This document shows positions 46,540 through 56,394 of a stretch of 64,000 nucleotides of DNA, piece by piece; position 1 is the stretch's first letter; every line of letters starts with the position of its first letter. The stretch covers positions 62,001 to 126,000 of the forward strand of contig CAJNDS010002254.1 in assembly GCA_905221605.1 (NCBI GenBank), read 5' to 3'. A model generated the notes under the pieces. The model saw only the letters and a program-made list of their open reading frames with translations, ran no database searches and had not been told where the DNA came from. The position numbers and the translations under genes are program-made. The DNA comes from Symbiodinium natans (taxonomy: Eukaryota > Sar > Dinophyceae > Suessiales > Symbiodiniaceae).

Positions 46540-46945
46540 CCCGGGGACCTCACCCTGTCATGGAGCGGTCCAGGAGCCCCAAAAAAGACATGGTCACCGG
46601 GGGAACTTTCAGTCGCAGCAGGAGCCAACGGGAGGCGCGGTCACCGGGTCACTCTGTCATGGAGCGGCCCAGGCGTAAAAAAACAAAACGGGGGCCTGTG
46701 GGCGTGCACTTCTCTGCCTTTTTTCGCTGTTGAAGAACTAAAGAAAACCCCAGGAAAAACAACATTTCTAGACTCACATAAATAATCAAAAAGTAACTTA
46801 GTCATTAAGATTAGAGAGATCACCACTGGATAAATAAACGATAGTTATCAAGTATGAAAGAGTAAAAAACAGAAAAAAGTGCACGTCCACAGTTTCCCGG
46901 ACTCTAAAAAAAGAGGCACGGTCACCGGGGAACTTTCAGTCGCAG
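46540..46945. repeat. Inverted copies of the CACGGTCACCGGGGAAC module
   Basis: Three copies at about 46,555-46,625, 46,640-46,680 and 46,905-46,945, in the opposite orientation to those at 44.4-44.85 kb. Confidence 0.7.
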
Positions 46946-46949
46946 GAAC

Positions 46950-47360
46950 AACAACGTAGCGGGTGGCATCCGCGTACAACCTCATGTTTTTTGTTCCGAA
47001 CAGCCCCCATTCTTGTTTTCCCCCACCACACCCTCTCACCGGGCACGAACAGCCAGACAAAAAACCTAATTTTGCTAACCTCATGTTTCGGGCACGAACA
47101 GCCAACAAAAACAAGTCTAGTTTTGTTAACCTCATGTTTCTTGCTTTCCCAACAGGCCCGAAACACTCCGTAACAAAGTGGCGGGTGGCATCCTCGAAAT
47201 TACAACCGCATGAGTGACGTAAAATGACCAACAGGCCCGAAACGCTCAGTAACAAAGTGGCCGGTGGCATCCGCACAACCCCAGGAATGACTTAAAATGA
47301 CCAACAGGCCCGAAACGCTCGTAACAAAGTGGCGGGTGGCATCCTTGTACAACCGCATGA
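46950..47360. repeat. Tandem ~75-bp repeat and ~50-bp repeat
   Basis: AACAGGCCCGAAACGCTC, then GTAACAAAGTGGCGGGTGGC, then ATCC recurs at about 47,152, 47,231 and 47,302, with a partial copy near 46,955. Interleaved GGGCACGAACAGCC...CTCATGTTT units occur at about 47,040 and 47,090. Confidence 0.85.
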
Positions 47361-47488
47361 ATGTTCTTCAGACTGCAATTCGAGTGCTGCCTTCGAGCCG
47401 ACATTGGTCCGGATTGACCAAGAAATACCTAATTTGCTAACCTCAAGTTTTTGTTTTCGCCCTCAAACCACTCAAGCTGAAAAAGAAT

Positions 47489-47519
<31 letters not shown>

Positions 47520-47700
47520 CGCGTGGGGCGTCGAAGCCCTCATCTGCCCCAGACATAGCGTTTCGAGCCCGCAATCTTGGGTTTAGTGTGCGCCCTTCCG
47601 GCGGGGTTGCACAACCAAAGGCACAACCAAAGACCCAAGCAAGGGTGGGGGGTGGGGGGGGTGTGGGGGGGTATGTGGGGGGGGTATGGGGAGCACACGA
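47489..47700. repeat. 31-base poly-G and further G tracts
   Basis: An uninterrupted run of 31 G (47,489-47,519), then GGGGTGGGGGG-type tracts at 47,646-47,690. Confidence 0.95.
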
Positions 47701-47879
47701 GACGCGGGAGAGGAGGAAGGCTGACTTAAAACATCTTAAAACCAACAACCCCACACCGAGCATTGGGAACAACACAACGGATAGATTCAGAGAACTCTGC
47801 GCGACAAACAGGCCTCGGGAGAAGCCCACGTATTCATTGCCGAAATCTGCAGCCTGCCGTAGCTTGTGCGAGCCAGCGT

Positions 47880-49025
47880 ACTGAACAGAATTCAATACCC
47901 TCATGCCCCTCGAGTTGGGGCTCAGGAGAAAAAGTGATGCTTACGGCTTACGAGTGGTTGAAGATTTGGGCTCGCAGCAACTGTGTCGGGGGCTTATGCT
48001 GCAGCACATGTGACATATGTTCACCCATGGTGATTTAGAGTTCGCTTTCCTCGCTCAGCTGCCCAAGCACCACAGCTGCTCTCGTTTGATGTTCAGGACG
48101 CCTTCACCGTTGATATTTTCGTTTCGCTCTGCGCTTTGCATAATATGTACGTGGCGTGAGCAGTCGCTTGAGCGTGGCACAGTGATGAGCTCTTGCATGC
48201 TCCGCGCTGTGATTCGCTTTGCATCATACTGTGATCGCACTGATTCTTGCTTTTGAAAATTGCTTTAGTACGCATGTCCGGCAAGCCCAGGAAAAATGGA
48301 TGAACCACTGCTTGTGTGTAGTAGCCACCCACCTCTTGGACTAGCCACTCCCTTGTTGCGTGGTGTACAAGCGAGTAATGAACTAAAAGGCTTTGTGCTT
48401 TCTGAGCGCTCTTGTTTTTTGTTGGGGTCATGAAAGAGCTTCGGCTTGTGCATTCGAGAGCTTGGGCTGTGTAGAGTGCCAGAAGTGCCTTTGACCCACT
48501 CAGGGTCCTGCCTTGAACGAGGCCTTCGCCACGCCCACGCCAAGCACCTATACGGCATGCGAATCACTTCGCGTGAGGCCAACTGCAACAGAAAGCCTGA
48601 TTTACTCGGATGAAACAAGCTTTCAGGCAACAGGACCAACATGGAGAGGAGCGAACGGGATACCACCCACGCTCCCCGCCGAATCCCGATTAACGCGAAC
48701 ATGATACCTCCTAGCCCAGGCACCGGCGGGCGGGAAGAAGTTTAGGGGTTTGAGGCGCACAGCTGCGTTCGTCTGCAGTGCGCACCGCATGCTACGTTTG
48801 GCGAAAGCATACGAAAGCGGAAGCCAAACTGGCACGTTGTCGTCGTGAAACATGCCCTCAAGAGGTGGGAGTTTACGTACACCGCCCGAAATTGAAACGT
48901 AAATGGAGAGGTGCCGGCGCAGACTAGCACGCTCGCCTGGCGCCCTGATCCCCACCAGATTTCTTCTGACTCATTCGCCCACTGCTTGCATGGATAAACA
49001 GGCAAAATACCCTCAGGCTTATGTG
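47880..49025. other. No gene recognised
   Basis: Unique-looking sequence with short frames on both strands; nothing identifiable. Confidence 0.4.
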
Positions 49026-49029
49026 GTCA

Positions 49030-49515
49030 GCCGCGGATTCGGAAACTGGAAACACGCGGATTCGGAAACTGGAAAACCCTGATTCTGGAAACTACAAAAC
49101 GCGGATTCGGAAACTGAAAACGCGGATTCGGGAAACCAGGATTCGAGAAACCAGCTGATTCAGGAAACTGGAAAACGCGGATTCGGAAACCAGCTGATTC
49201 AGGAAACTGGAAAACGCGGATTCGGAAACTGGAAACCGCTGATTCAGGAAACTGAAAAACGCGGATTCGGAAACCAGCTGATTCAGGAAACTGGAAAACG
49301 CGGATTCGGAAACCAGCTGATTCAGGAAACTGGAAAACGCGGATTCGGAAACCAGCTGATTCAGGAAACTGGAAAACGCGGATTCGGAAACCAGCTGATT
49401 CAGGAAACTGGAAAACGCGGATTCGGAAACCAGCTGGGGAAAACGCGGATTCGGAAACCAGCTGATTCAGGAAACTGGAAAACGCGGATTCGGAAACCGC
49501 GGATTGGAGGAACCG
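49030..49515. repeat. 39-bp tandem array (GATTCAGGAAACTGGAAAAC)
   Basis: About 12 units of GATTCAGGAAACTGGAAAAC, GCGGATTCGGAAACCAGCT, with shorter variants at the ends. The 39-bp unit is a multiple of 3, so a trivial 13-residue peptide repeat is open on the minus strand. Confidence 0.93.
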
Positions 49516-49630
49516 GATTCGTGTGGATTCCAATTAGCGGATCGGGCGAGCCCAAAGCAGCCGTGTCCTGGATGATAGCGCATCCTCCCCCCCGACTTTT
49601 CAACAGGCTGGAGCCCAATGCTTTGATCAT

Positions 49631-49636
49631 CCCCCC

Positions 49637-49691
<55 letters not shown>
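49631..49691. repeat. 61-base poly-C tract
   Basis: Almost uninterrupted C, with one T near the start. Its length may be unreliable in the assembly. Confidence 0.95.
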
Positions 49692-49692
<1 letters not shown>

Positions 49693-49704
49693 CCGTGACA
49701 CCCA

Positions 49705-50222
49705 GTTTCAACAGGCTGGAGCCCAATGCAGTTGCTTGAATGGCTGCTGCAGCCCAGTGCGCTTGAATGGTTATTAGTGTCACAAAGCAGCCTTGTCCTG
49801 GACGCTATCATCCCCCCCCCTCGAGACCCAGTTTCAACAGGCTGGAGCCCAATGCTGTTGCTTGAATGGCTGCTGGAGCCCAATGCTGTTGCCCAATGCT
49901 GTTGCTTGAAGGGCTGCTGGAGCCCAATGCTGTTGCTTGAAAGGTTTGTCCTGGACGCTATCATCCCCCCCCCCTCGAGACCCAGTTTCAACAGGCTGGA
50001 GCCCAATGCTGTTGCTTGAATGGCTGCTGGAGCCCAATGCTGTTGCTTGAATGGCTGCTGGAGCCCAATGCGCTTGAATGGCTAGTGTCACAAAGCAGCC
50101 TTGTCCTGGACGCTATCATCCCCCTTTTCCGAGACCCAGTTTCAACAGGCTGGAGCCCAATGCTGTTGCTTGAATGGCTGCTGGAGCCCAATGCGCTTGA
50201 ACGGTTAGTGTCACAAAGCAGC
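49705..50222. repeat. Nested tandem repeat (CTGGAGCCCAATGCTGTTGC)
   Basis: A 31-bp unit CTGGAGCCCAATGCTGTTGC, TTGAATGGCTG is nested in a longer unit that includes CACAAAGCAGCCTTGTCCTG, GACGCTATCATCCCCC and CCAGTTTCAACAGG. Three to four long units are present, and a first partial copy lies at about 49,545-49,620. Confidence 0.9.
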
Positions 50223-50234
50223 CCCCCACATTTC

Positions 50235-50640
50235 AACAGGCCCGAATCGCGCGGTTTCCTGAATCGCATGGTTTCCTGAATCGCGTGGTTTCCTGAATCG
50301 CGCAGTTTCCTGAATCGTGCAGTTTCCTGAATCGCGCAGTTTCCTGAATCGAGCAGTTTCCTGAATCGCGTGGTTTCCTGAATCCGCTGGTTTGCTGAAT
50401 CGCGCAGTTTCCTGAGTCGCGCAGTTTCCTGAATCGCGCAGTTTCCTGAATCGCGTGCTGTCAGTTTCCTGAATCGCGCGGTTTCCTGAATCGCGTGTTT
50501 TCAGTTTCCTGAATCTTGTGGTTTCCTGAACCGCGGTTTCCTGAATCGCGGGAAAACAGTTTCCTGAATCGCGCAGTTTCCTGAATCCTGGTTTCCTGAA
50601 CCCTGGTTTCCTGAATCGCGTCCAGTTTCTGAATCGCGCA
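50235..50640. repeat. 17-bp tandem array (CTGAATCGCGCAGTTTC)
   Basis: About 20 units of CTGAATCGCGCAGTTTC with variation. The GTTTCCTGAATC core is the reverse complement of GATTCAGGAAAC in the 49,030 array, so the two arrays oppose each other about 720 bp apart. Confidence 0.93.
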
Positions 50641-50759
50641 TGGTTCTCTCTCCCAAGCCTCCCAACTACCTGCATTATTCCCGAAAAACCTAACTGCTCA
50701 GGCCACTAGAACTGTCAAAGGGTTCCCTGAACCCTTTTTGCATCCGGACTCCCGTGGTA

Positions 50760-51960
50760 CCCTAAACCCTATAAACCCTATATAAAGCCTATAAACCCTG
50801 AGCTCTTTACAGCTTTTTGATTCTCAGGGGGAACACAACTTGAAAGGGCTGCTAGGGTGCTAAGACTTCTACGAGGAGGGCTTAGACTGAAACACGGAAT
50901 TTCTGGAAGTTTGGCACAAGGGTCTTGAGGTTTGGAGTATCCTAGGCCAAAGATGCCGATTCGGATTGCTTCGGTGTTCCTGTGTTTGTTAAGCCCCAAG
51001 TTATTGGCGACATAAGCGGAAGCATGGAGACTTTAGCACCCAGCTCGTCTTTCAGTATTTGCAATGCAAAGCCCGAAAGAGGCTGATGGCTTTCCCTGGC
51101 TCAACCGTGTTGACTTAAGAGGGCCTCAACTTTGCTGAATCCACTCATGCCTCGGGCCGTAGGTGTCTTGGTAGCATACAGCAGGTACCCCACCTGTAAC
51201 CCCCTACTGCACCCCTTTATTTGGCACTTTGTTGATTGGAATGGGTACCCCAGCAAGTGCTGGAGACCTTTCACGTCTTTGCTGCACTCATGCTCGGTTT
51301 TGCGAGACCTCAAAAGGCTCAGCTGCAAAGGCTCGTGTGTGGTGAGGTCAAATTTTTTTCCACTATCGAATCATGGAGACTTTAAGATTTCACCCTCAAC
51401 TTTTCAGCACTTTCCCAAGCTTGGCTTAAGGTTGCTAGAATGGTACTGCTTCCAGCTCCCCCAACACTATGGTATGTTTGGGCTCCATGCAGCAAGCCTG
51501 CAGGCGGCACTTCCTCATGTGCTCCTGCCAGGATCAAGCAAGCAGCAACACTTTCGATTCTCACGCTTGTGCACGGAGGCAGTCTCAAGGGGCAAGGCCT
51601 AGTGCTTTAGAGTTTAAACTTTAAAGTACGGGTTTGGAATTTGAAGTTTTTGCGTTTTGGGTTGTGGCCTGCTTTTTGCCCTAAACACATCCCCTCAGTT
51701 TGCCAGCAAGGCGCACTTCAGATTTGGAGGGGAACCCATTTAAGACCGGCCATACGATTACGTGCCCTGGGCTTGATGACACGCGCTGCCGAGGGGGCTG
51801 ATGGACTCGGGAAGTGGCGACGCACTGGCAGCCAACCATTCAGGATCCTTCCAAACCGAAACTCCAAAACACAACTTGCGAGCACGCCTCCAGGGCCTTG
51901 TGGCAGAAGATCTTGCTGCAAAACTCGCATCTGGGCTTGGGCTGAGGCTTAAAACCTCTT
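50760..51960. other. No gene established; possible element at 51,168-51,270
   Basis: TTGGTAGCATACAGCAGGTACCCC and GGGTACCCCAGCAAGTGCTGGAGACC are imperfect inverted ends that resemble family A arms. No flanking duplication was found. Open frames nearby on both strands are not recognisable. Confidence 0.3.
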
Positions 51961-51968
51961 CAAACCTG

Positions 51969-52051
51969 CAACCCTAAACCCTAATCCCTAATCCCTAAGC
52001 CCTAAACCCTAAACCCTAAACCCTAAACCCTAAACCCTAAACCCTAAACCC
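51969..52051. repeat. CCCTAAA array
   Basis: About eleven telomere-like heptamers; the left ones carry CCCTAAT variants. Confidence 0.93.
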
Positions 52052-52054
52052 TGA

Positions 52055-52900
52055 CTGCGCGTCCAAGGCTCTGGAGCCGCCTGCATGAGCAGCCCCTTTT
52101 GCAAGGTGGTGGCGCCGGTGCTTCTGCTCCACTCACCTAGGCAAGAAGGGGAACCCCAAGCTTTCGGGTCCTACAAATATAGGTAGAGAGAGAGAGGGAC
52201 GATGGCACCCGTATAAAAAGAACCCAAAAAGGGACCGGAAATTAGCGAACTACCCTGCTACGTCTTTGTACACGCCGCTGGATGCTTTGAAAGACGGGTG
52301 CCAAACGTTTTGTGCTGGAGGGGGCCGTTCATTGCAGCCCCATGCCCGAGGCGACTTCGCTTCGTTTGGGAGTCCTGTTTATGGTTTTGGGCGTGGTCAG
52401 TGGCAAGCCCTGCTGAACTTCGGAACCCTAAACACTGTGCTCTGTGCTAACGATGAAGTCCCACATGTCCCACCGCAGGCTACGGAACTTCATTTCCCGG
52501 CCCTCAGGGCACCTCAGCAGCCACCACTGGCGCTGCCTGCACTGGGGCTTAGGCCGTAGCGGATTCAAGGGATTTAAGGGATGTTAGGGTTTAAGGGGCT
52601 AAATGGTTTGAGGGTGTAAGGGTTTGTGGATGCAATGGTACGTTTGCGTGAGGACTCAGGGTTTCGAGTTTCGAAGTCTATTGCGCTAGGGCTTACGAGA
52701 ACCTTCGGGCTTTGGGACCGCCAAGGCCAAGGGGACCCAAAAAATCAAACCACTTGCTGTAGGGACATCATATCTTGCCTGTTTACGGTTCGGGTTTGGA
52801 GCTTCGGCATCCAGGGTTTCGATGGTTGACTCTGTTGTGGTAGGTAAAGTGGACTTGTCGTGGGAGTTGAAGGTATATACCAGCATATACTATATACTCT
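52055..52900. other. Unassigned
   Basis: An AG microsatellite at about 52,184-52,198. Possible degenerate inverted ends CTTTCGGGTCC and GGGACCGGAAA at 52,160 and 52,233. No gene is recognised. Confidence 0.3.
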
Positions 52901-52901
52901 T

Positions 52902-52965
52902 CCAGCTGCACAAGCTGCACAAGCTGCACAAGCTGCACAAGCTGCACAGGCTGCACAAGCCAAAC
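52902..52965. repeat. 9-bp CTGCACAAG array
   Basis: About seven tandem nonamers. A multiple of three, but no gene is established around it. Confidence 0.9.
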
Positions 52966-53369
52966 GTGCTGAGCAGATTGGCGAACAGCAACCGACTGGA
53001 AGGTCAACTGGGAAGGAGGTGGTATCCTTCAAAGACTGATAGGTACTGATTCCCTTTCCCACGACTCGCAGGATCCTTCCACGAAAGTGTCAAAGAGATC
53101 CCCAAAACAACGATGTCTCCGACGCCCCTTTGCTGTCGTATGGAAGTCGTTTCGCCCTGCTCGTGGGGTTAGCGTTCGATCTGGTCACTTATGCCAAGCC
53201 CACGGCCAAATACATGAGGTGAGGACATACAATAGGGGTCGGAATAATGATTAATAGCATTCCCTTATGGTCCCTTCTTAAATAAACTATAATAACCCCC
53301 CCCCCCCAACAAAAAAAAAAACATTCTAATTATTAAAGCCACTTCCATTACAGACATCTTGCCGTGCAC

Positions 53370-53467
53370 CTTGCCGCGCTTGCGGCCGCACTTCCGGCAG
53401 AACAGCGAGTCGTCCATGCAGACGTTGCCGCAAGAAAGGCAGCTCTGGCAGGGCTGGACGGCTTCTT
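53370..53467 (-). CDS. Exon with a CxxCGN..MDDS.FCRKCG motif
   Basis: On the minus strand a CCCAG acceptor precedes a 98-nt exon reading EAVQPCQSCLSCGNVCMDDS, then LFCRKCGRKRGK. It ends AAG/GTGCAC (GT donor). Four Cys arranged as C..CGN and FCRKCG suggest a small zinc-binding module. I recall CGN.FM.DS.FCRKCG segments as frequent in dinoflagellate proteins, but I cannot verify this here. Telomere-like TTTAGGG repeats lie directly upstream (53,488-53,512), in what would be the preceding intron. Confidence 0.6.
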
Positions 53468-53660
53468 CTGGGTTCAGACGTTATAACACTAAACCCTAAA
53501 CCCTAAACCCTAAAGTTGCAAGGTCCGACTCTGAGACCAGATGTGCGCGCTTCTTGGAGCTTCGGCATTCGGGGTTCAAGGCTCGGTACTGGCATCTTGG
53601 GCTCATGGGGGCTGGCTTCACGGTTTGGGATGCTGGGTTTGGGGTGTATCTTACGACTTT

Positions 53661-53803
53661 GCCACCACCACCACCACCACCGCCGCCACCACCGCCGCCA
53701 CCACCACCACCACCACCACCACCCCCACCCCCACCCCCACCCCCACCCCCACCCCCACCCCCACCCCCCACCCCCACCCCACCCCCACCCCCACCCCCAC
53801 CAG
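53661..53803. repeat. (CCA)n and CCACCCC repeats
   Basis: CCA/CCG trinucleotides pass into CCCCCA hexamers; the poly-Pro, poly-His and poly-Gly frames across it are trivial. Confidence 0.95.
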
Positions 53804-53964
53804 CACAGCCACCAGTCGGCACCTCGTCACGCTGGGACTCTATGTACTTACGGTTGAGTATTCACTGCCCAGAAGTAGTAGGTATAACCCATAAAGCCGT
53901 AGGAAACGAGGGCGCACGCAACACGGTGGAATGAGACCCAAACTGCCTTGAGCCGTCCCTGACA

Positions 53965-54019
53965 GATCTGCCCTTGCGGCAACACTTTCATGGACTGCCG
54001 GAAGTGCGGACGCAACTAG
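53965..54019 (+). pseudogene. Shortened second copy of the CGN..FCRKCG exon
   Basis: The plus strand after ACAG reads ICPCGNTFMDCRKCGRN and then TAG. It matches the 53,370 exon (CGNVCMDDSLFCRKCGRKR) but lacks the DSLF segment and stops early. It lies inverted about 500 bp away, with a poly-C tract directly after the stop. A broken exon copy is the simplest reading. Confidence 0.5.
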
Positions 54020-54124
54020 CCCCCCCCCCCCCGTGCCGCGCCTGCCCTGCCTGGCCGTCGGCAGAAGAAGCGGCGGATGTCTGAGGCGGGGGATCGACTG
54101 TGGTGGCTTTTTGGACCTCAAACC

Positions 54125-54345
54125 TAAGCCCGAAACAAACTAAACCCTAAACTCCCGTTAAACTCCTGAACCCTAAACCTCAACCCCAAACGCTGTGTAG
54201 CCGCAGCCGAGAGTCCCTGGAATCCCTGGAACCCTAAGGCTCCATGTACCTATCTTGGGTTTAGGGCTTGGGGTGTAGGGCTTGGGGTTTAGGGTTGAGG
54301 GTTTAGGGTTGAGGTCTAGGCTATAAAATACCTGAACCCAAAAAA
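54125..54345. repeat. Degenerate telomere-like sequence
   Basis: CCCTAAACT/CCTGAACCC on the left and GGGTTTAGGGTTGAGG on the right. Confidence 0.7.
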
Positions 54346-54406
54346 CCTACCCTACGGGGCTCCTTATCATGGCTTCCTTGTATACGTCATTATAAGCCCG
54401 GTATAC

Positions 54407-54508
54407 TTACGGCCAGCTGGCACCACATGGGCGCCCTTTTTTGGGTTGGTTCCTCTAGAACCCAGAACCAAAGAAGAAAGGTAAAGGGTACTGCTGAGCT
54501 ATTGGGGA
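54407..54508. mobile_element. Family A element, fourth copy
   Basis: Read on the plus strand, CACCACATGGGCGCCCTTTT, TTGGGTTGGTT, GGTAAAGGGTACTGCTGAGC aligns with the reverse orientation of the 12,470 and 13,110 introns (GGGCACCCTTTTTTGGGCTGGTT, AAAGGGCAGCACTGGGC). The arms are degraded (GGCCAGCTGG against GCTGAGCTATTG). No flanking exons are established. Confidence 0.65.
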
Positions 54509-54570
54509 GTGTTAGGAAACCTTGGGTTACATGCCCCCCTTGGACCCCCTCCCTGCGGAACTCTCTAGAC

Positions 54571-54712
54571 CTACTTGGAGGTTCATGGTACTTATTAACC
54601 AATTCTGTACTTGTATCTGTACTATTAACCATATTGGGGCACTTAACGGGCTGATAAGTGGGCTACAAGTACAGCTATAATTGGTTTGTAAGTACCATGA
54701 ACCTCCAAGTAG
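54571..54712. mobile_element. 142-bp inverted-repeat element, family D, long perfect arms
   Basis: CTACTTGGAGGTTCATGGTA and the next bases CTTA are repeated exactly, inverted, at the other end (24 bp), and the pairing continues imperfectly. GTC flanks both ends on the minus strand. If the adjacent coding-like stretch is an exon, GTC again supplies a GT donor and the element end GTAG supplies AG. The near-perfect arms suggest recent activity. A sister copy is at 58,762. Confidence 0.88.
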
Positions 54713-54715
54713 GAC

Positions 54716-54790
54716 CTTGGAGCTCGCCTTCTGCTGCAGCTCCGCAGCCTCGCGAGCGGCGGCGTCCTGCGCCACTTGCGCAGCCTTGGC
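54716..54790 (-). CDS. Coiled-coil exon-like island next to family D element
   Basis: After TTCACAG the minus strand reads 25 codons, AKAAQVAQDAAAREAAELQQ then KASSK, ending AAG at the GTC duplication of the family D element. If spliced, the next codons are GTC TAG, so this would be close to the C-terminus. Ala/Gln/Glu-rich helix; not recognised. Confidence 0.5.
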
Positions 54791-54977
54791 CTGTGAAGGC
54801 GGGAGAGACTTGCCGGGGTGTTCTAGAGCAGGGTTTAGGGCCAAACCCTGAACCCTAAACCCTGAACCCTAAACCCCAAGGTTTAGGGTTTAGAGTCTAG
54901 GGCTTGGGGGGGTTCAAGGTCTTAGGAGCTTAGGGTTCGGAAAATCTCGGACGTAGCAAGCCCCCGACACCAAAAAC

Positions 54978-55058
54978 CCCCTGCGCCTCGCTTTGGCTCT
55001 TGCCAAACTCCAAGAAGCGTGCGAGTTCTTCGATCTTGGCCTCCCAGGCCGAAACGAA
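54978..55058 (-). CDS. Exon-like island (helical)
   Basis: The minus frame reads FVSAWEAKIEELARFLEFGK then SQSEAQG before a GT. It is charged and helical. The family C element at 55,061 lies immediately upstream, where an intron is expected; the exact acceptor is unclear (GGGAG/GCCAAG is possible). Confidence 0.45.
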
Positions 55059-55060
55059 TT

Positions 55061-55164
55061 GGGGGTTTCCGAACATAGGGGTACCTTTTTTGGGGGGAGT
55101 CCCTTTAAGGGGGTTCTATTCTATTTGGTGAAATAAAGGGGTACCCTATATTGGGAAATACCAA
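55061..55164. mobile_element. Inverted-repeat element, family C
   Basis: GGGGGTTTCCGAACATAGGG at the left pairs with CCCTATATTGGGAAATACC at the right. It ends ACCAAG on the plus strand, like family A ends. It sits between two exon-like islands (54,978 and 55,236). Confidence 0.8.
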
Positions 55165-55235
55165 GTTTGAGGGGGCTTGAGAGTTAGCGTCGAGGGTTTT
55201 GGAGTTTAGGGTCAGGCCCCTCGTCGGGCGAAAGA

Positions 55236-55467
55236 CCGGCTACCACACAAAGCCGCCAAATAACCCTGGTCGCGCTGACTCAGCGTCTCCACCCAGGCAA
55301 AAGCCAAGTTGAAGGGTCTAGGGGTTTGGGGTTGAGGGATTAGGGGTTCGAAGTTTAGGGTTGAGGTTTAGGGTTGAGGGTTTAGGGTTGCGGGTTTGGG
55401 GTTGTCGGGTGGCCCTGCTCCCGAAGCCCACCTGGAAGCACTTGTCGAGCTGGTCCATGACAGTGCC
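55236..55467 (-). CDS. Two exon-like islands split by telomere-like sequence
   Basis: 55,236-55,315 reads FNLAFAWVETLSQRDQGYLA then ALCGSR. 55,432-55,467, between GGCAG and a GT donor, includes VMDQLDKCFQ. Between them (55,318-55,405) is GGGTTGAGG/TTTAGGG sequence, the putative intron. Both are on the minus strand like their neighbours. Confidence 0.4.
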
Positions 55468-55599
55468 TGCCCCGCATCAAAGCTCAAAAGTCCTGAATGT
55501 TCCAGGCTTCGGCTTTCTTCAACGAATCTTACTTGTCCAGGTTCCAGGGTGGGCTCAAGGCTTACCTTTGGGAATATTTAGGGCCTATACTGCCCTCCC

Positions 55600-56010
55600 C
55601 CCCCCCCCAACAAAACAAAAAAGAGCGGCTTTAAAGGCTACTAAAGATACGGCAGGCAAGCCACCAAAAGAAGCTAGGCCCACCCTAAGCCCAACCGAAA
55701 AGGTTCTAACAAGGACCCGGGTGCAGTCGAAGCCGTCACGATCACATGGCTTCTTCGTGAGGACCTCGCGGGGAGCAAAGGGGCTCAGGGGTTCACAGGG
55801 GCTGAGGACTCCAAGGGATAGAAGGAGGGACCCCTAGAAGGGCCCTTAATCTTCTTCCCTTATATCACTCCTATGGGGTTGAGGGTATGTGGGTCAGGGT
55901 AAACCCCTAAAACCCTCCAGGAATGTGCTTGTTTCGGGCTTTCTATGGGAATCCCGGCCCCTCCTACCCCCCTTACGTAACCCAGCCCATCTGCCTGCTA
56001 AGAAACTGCA
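55600..56010. other. Possible further exon, otherwise unassigned
   Basis: A minus-strand stretch at about 55,720-55,780 reads APREVLTKKPCDRDGFDC; nothing else is recognised. Confidence 0.25.
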
Positions 56011-56013
56011 AGT

Positions 56014-56160
56014 TCCTAAACCCTAAACCCTAAACCCTAAACCCTAAACCCTAAACCCTAAACCCTAAACCCTAAACCCTAAACCCTAAACCCTAAACCC
56101 TAAACCCTAAACCCTAAACCCTAAAACCCTAAACCCTAAACCCAACCCTCAACCCTAAAC
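56014..56160. repeat. CCCTAAA array, ~20 units
   Basis: The longest perfect telomere-like block in the window, followed by degenerate CCAACCCTCAACCC. Confidence 0.95.
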
Positions 56161-56204
56161 CCTTCAAGGGGTTTAAAGGGCATCTGGGGTTCCCCTTTGC
56201 ACTC

Positions 56205-56280
56205 TGGGGCCCAGGACGCTTCTCTGCGCCGCCTTCATCGACTCGTCCAAGCTCAGCTTGCTCAGCAGGGGCTGGATGGC
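56205..56280 (-). CDS. Exon-like island between two telomere-like arrays
   Basis: The minus frame after CCTGAG reads AIQPLLSKLSLDESMKAAQR then SVLGP, followed by a GT within a few codons. A TTTAGGG array (56,284-56,372) forms the upstream side and a CCCTAAA array (56,014-56,160) the downstream side, in opposite orientations. Confidence 0.48.
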
Positions 56281-56283
56281 CTC

Positions 56284-56372
56284 AGGGTTTAGGGTTTAGG
56301 GTTTAGGGTTTGGGGTTTAGGGTTTAGGGTTTAGGGGTTTAGGGTTTAGGGTTTAGGGGTTCAGGGGTTTAG
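56284..56372. repeat. TTTAGGG array
   Basis: About twelve heptamers, some with one extra G. Confidence 0.93.
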
Positions 56373-56394
56373 GGTGAGTAGAACCAGCTGTAAA

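Noticed and set aside
49027-49533. 168-codon frame with a 13-residue repeat
   Set aside because: Product of a 39-bp tandem array (multiple of 3) with no non-repetitive domain.
51168-51270. Candidate fifth family A element
   Set aside because: The arms are imperfect, no 4-bp flanking duplication was found and no flanking exons are established; kept only as a possibility in the region entry.
53496-53934. Poly-Pro, poly-His, poly-Thr and poly-Gly frames
   Set aside because: CCA/CCCCCA simple repeats read in different frames.
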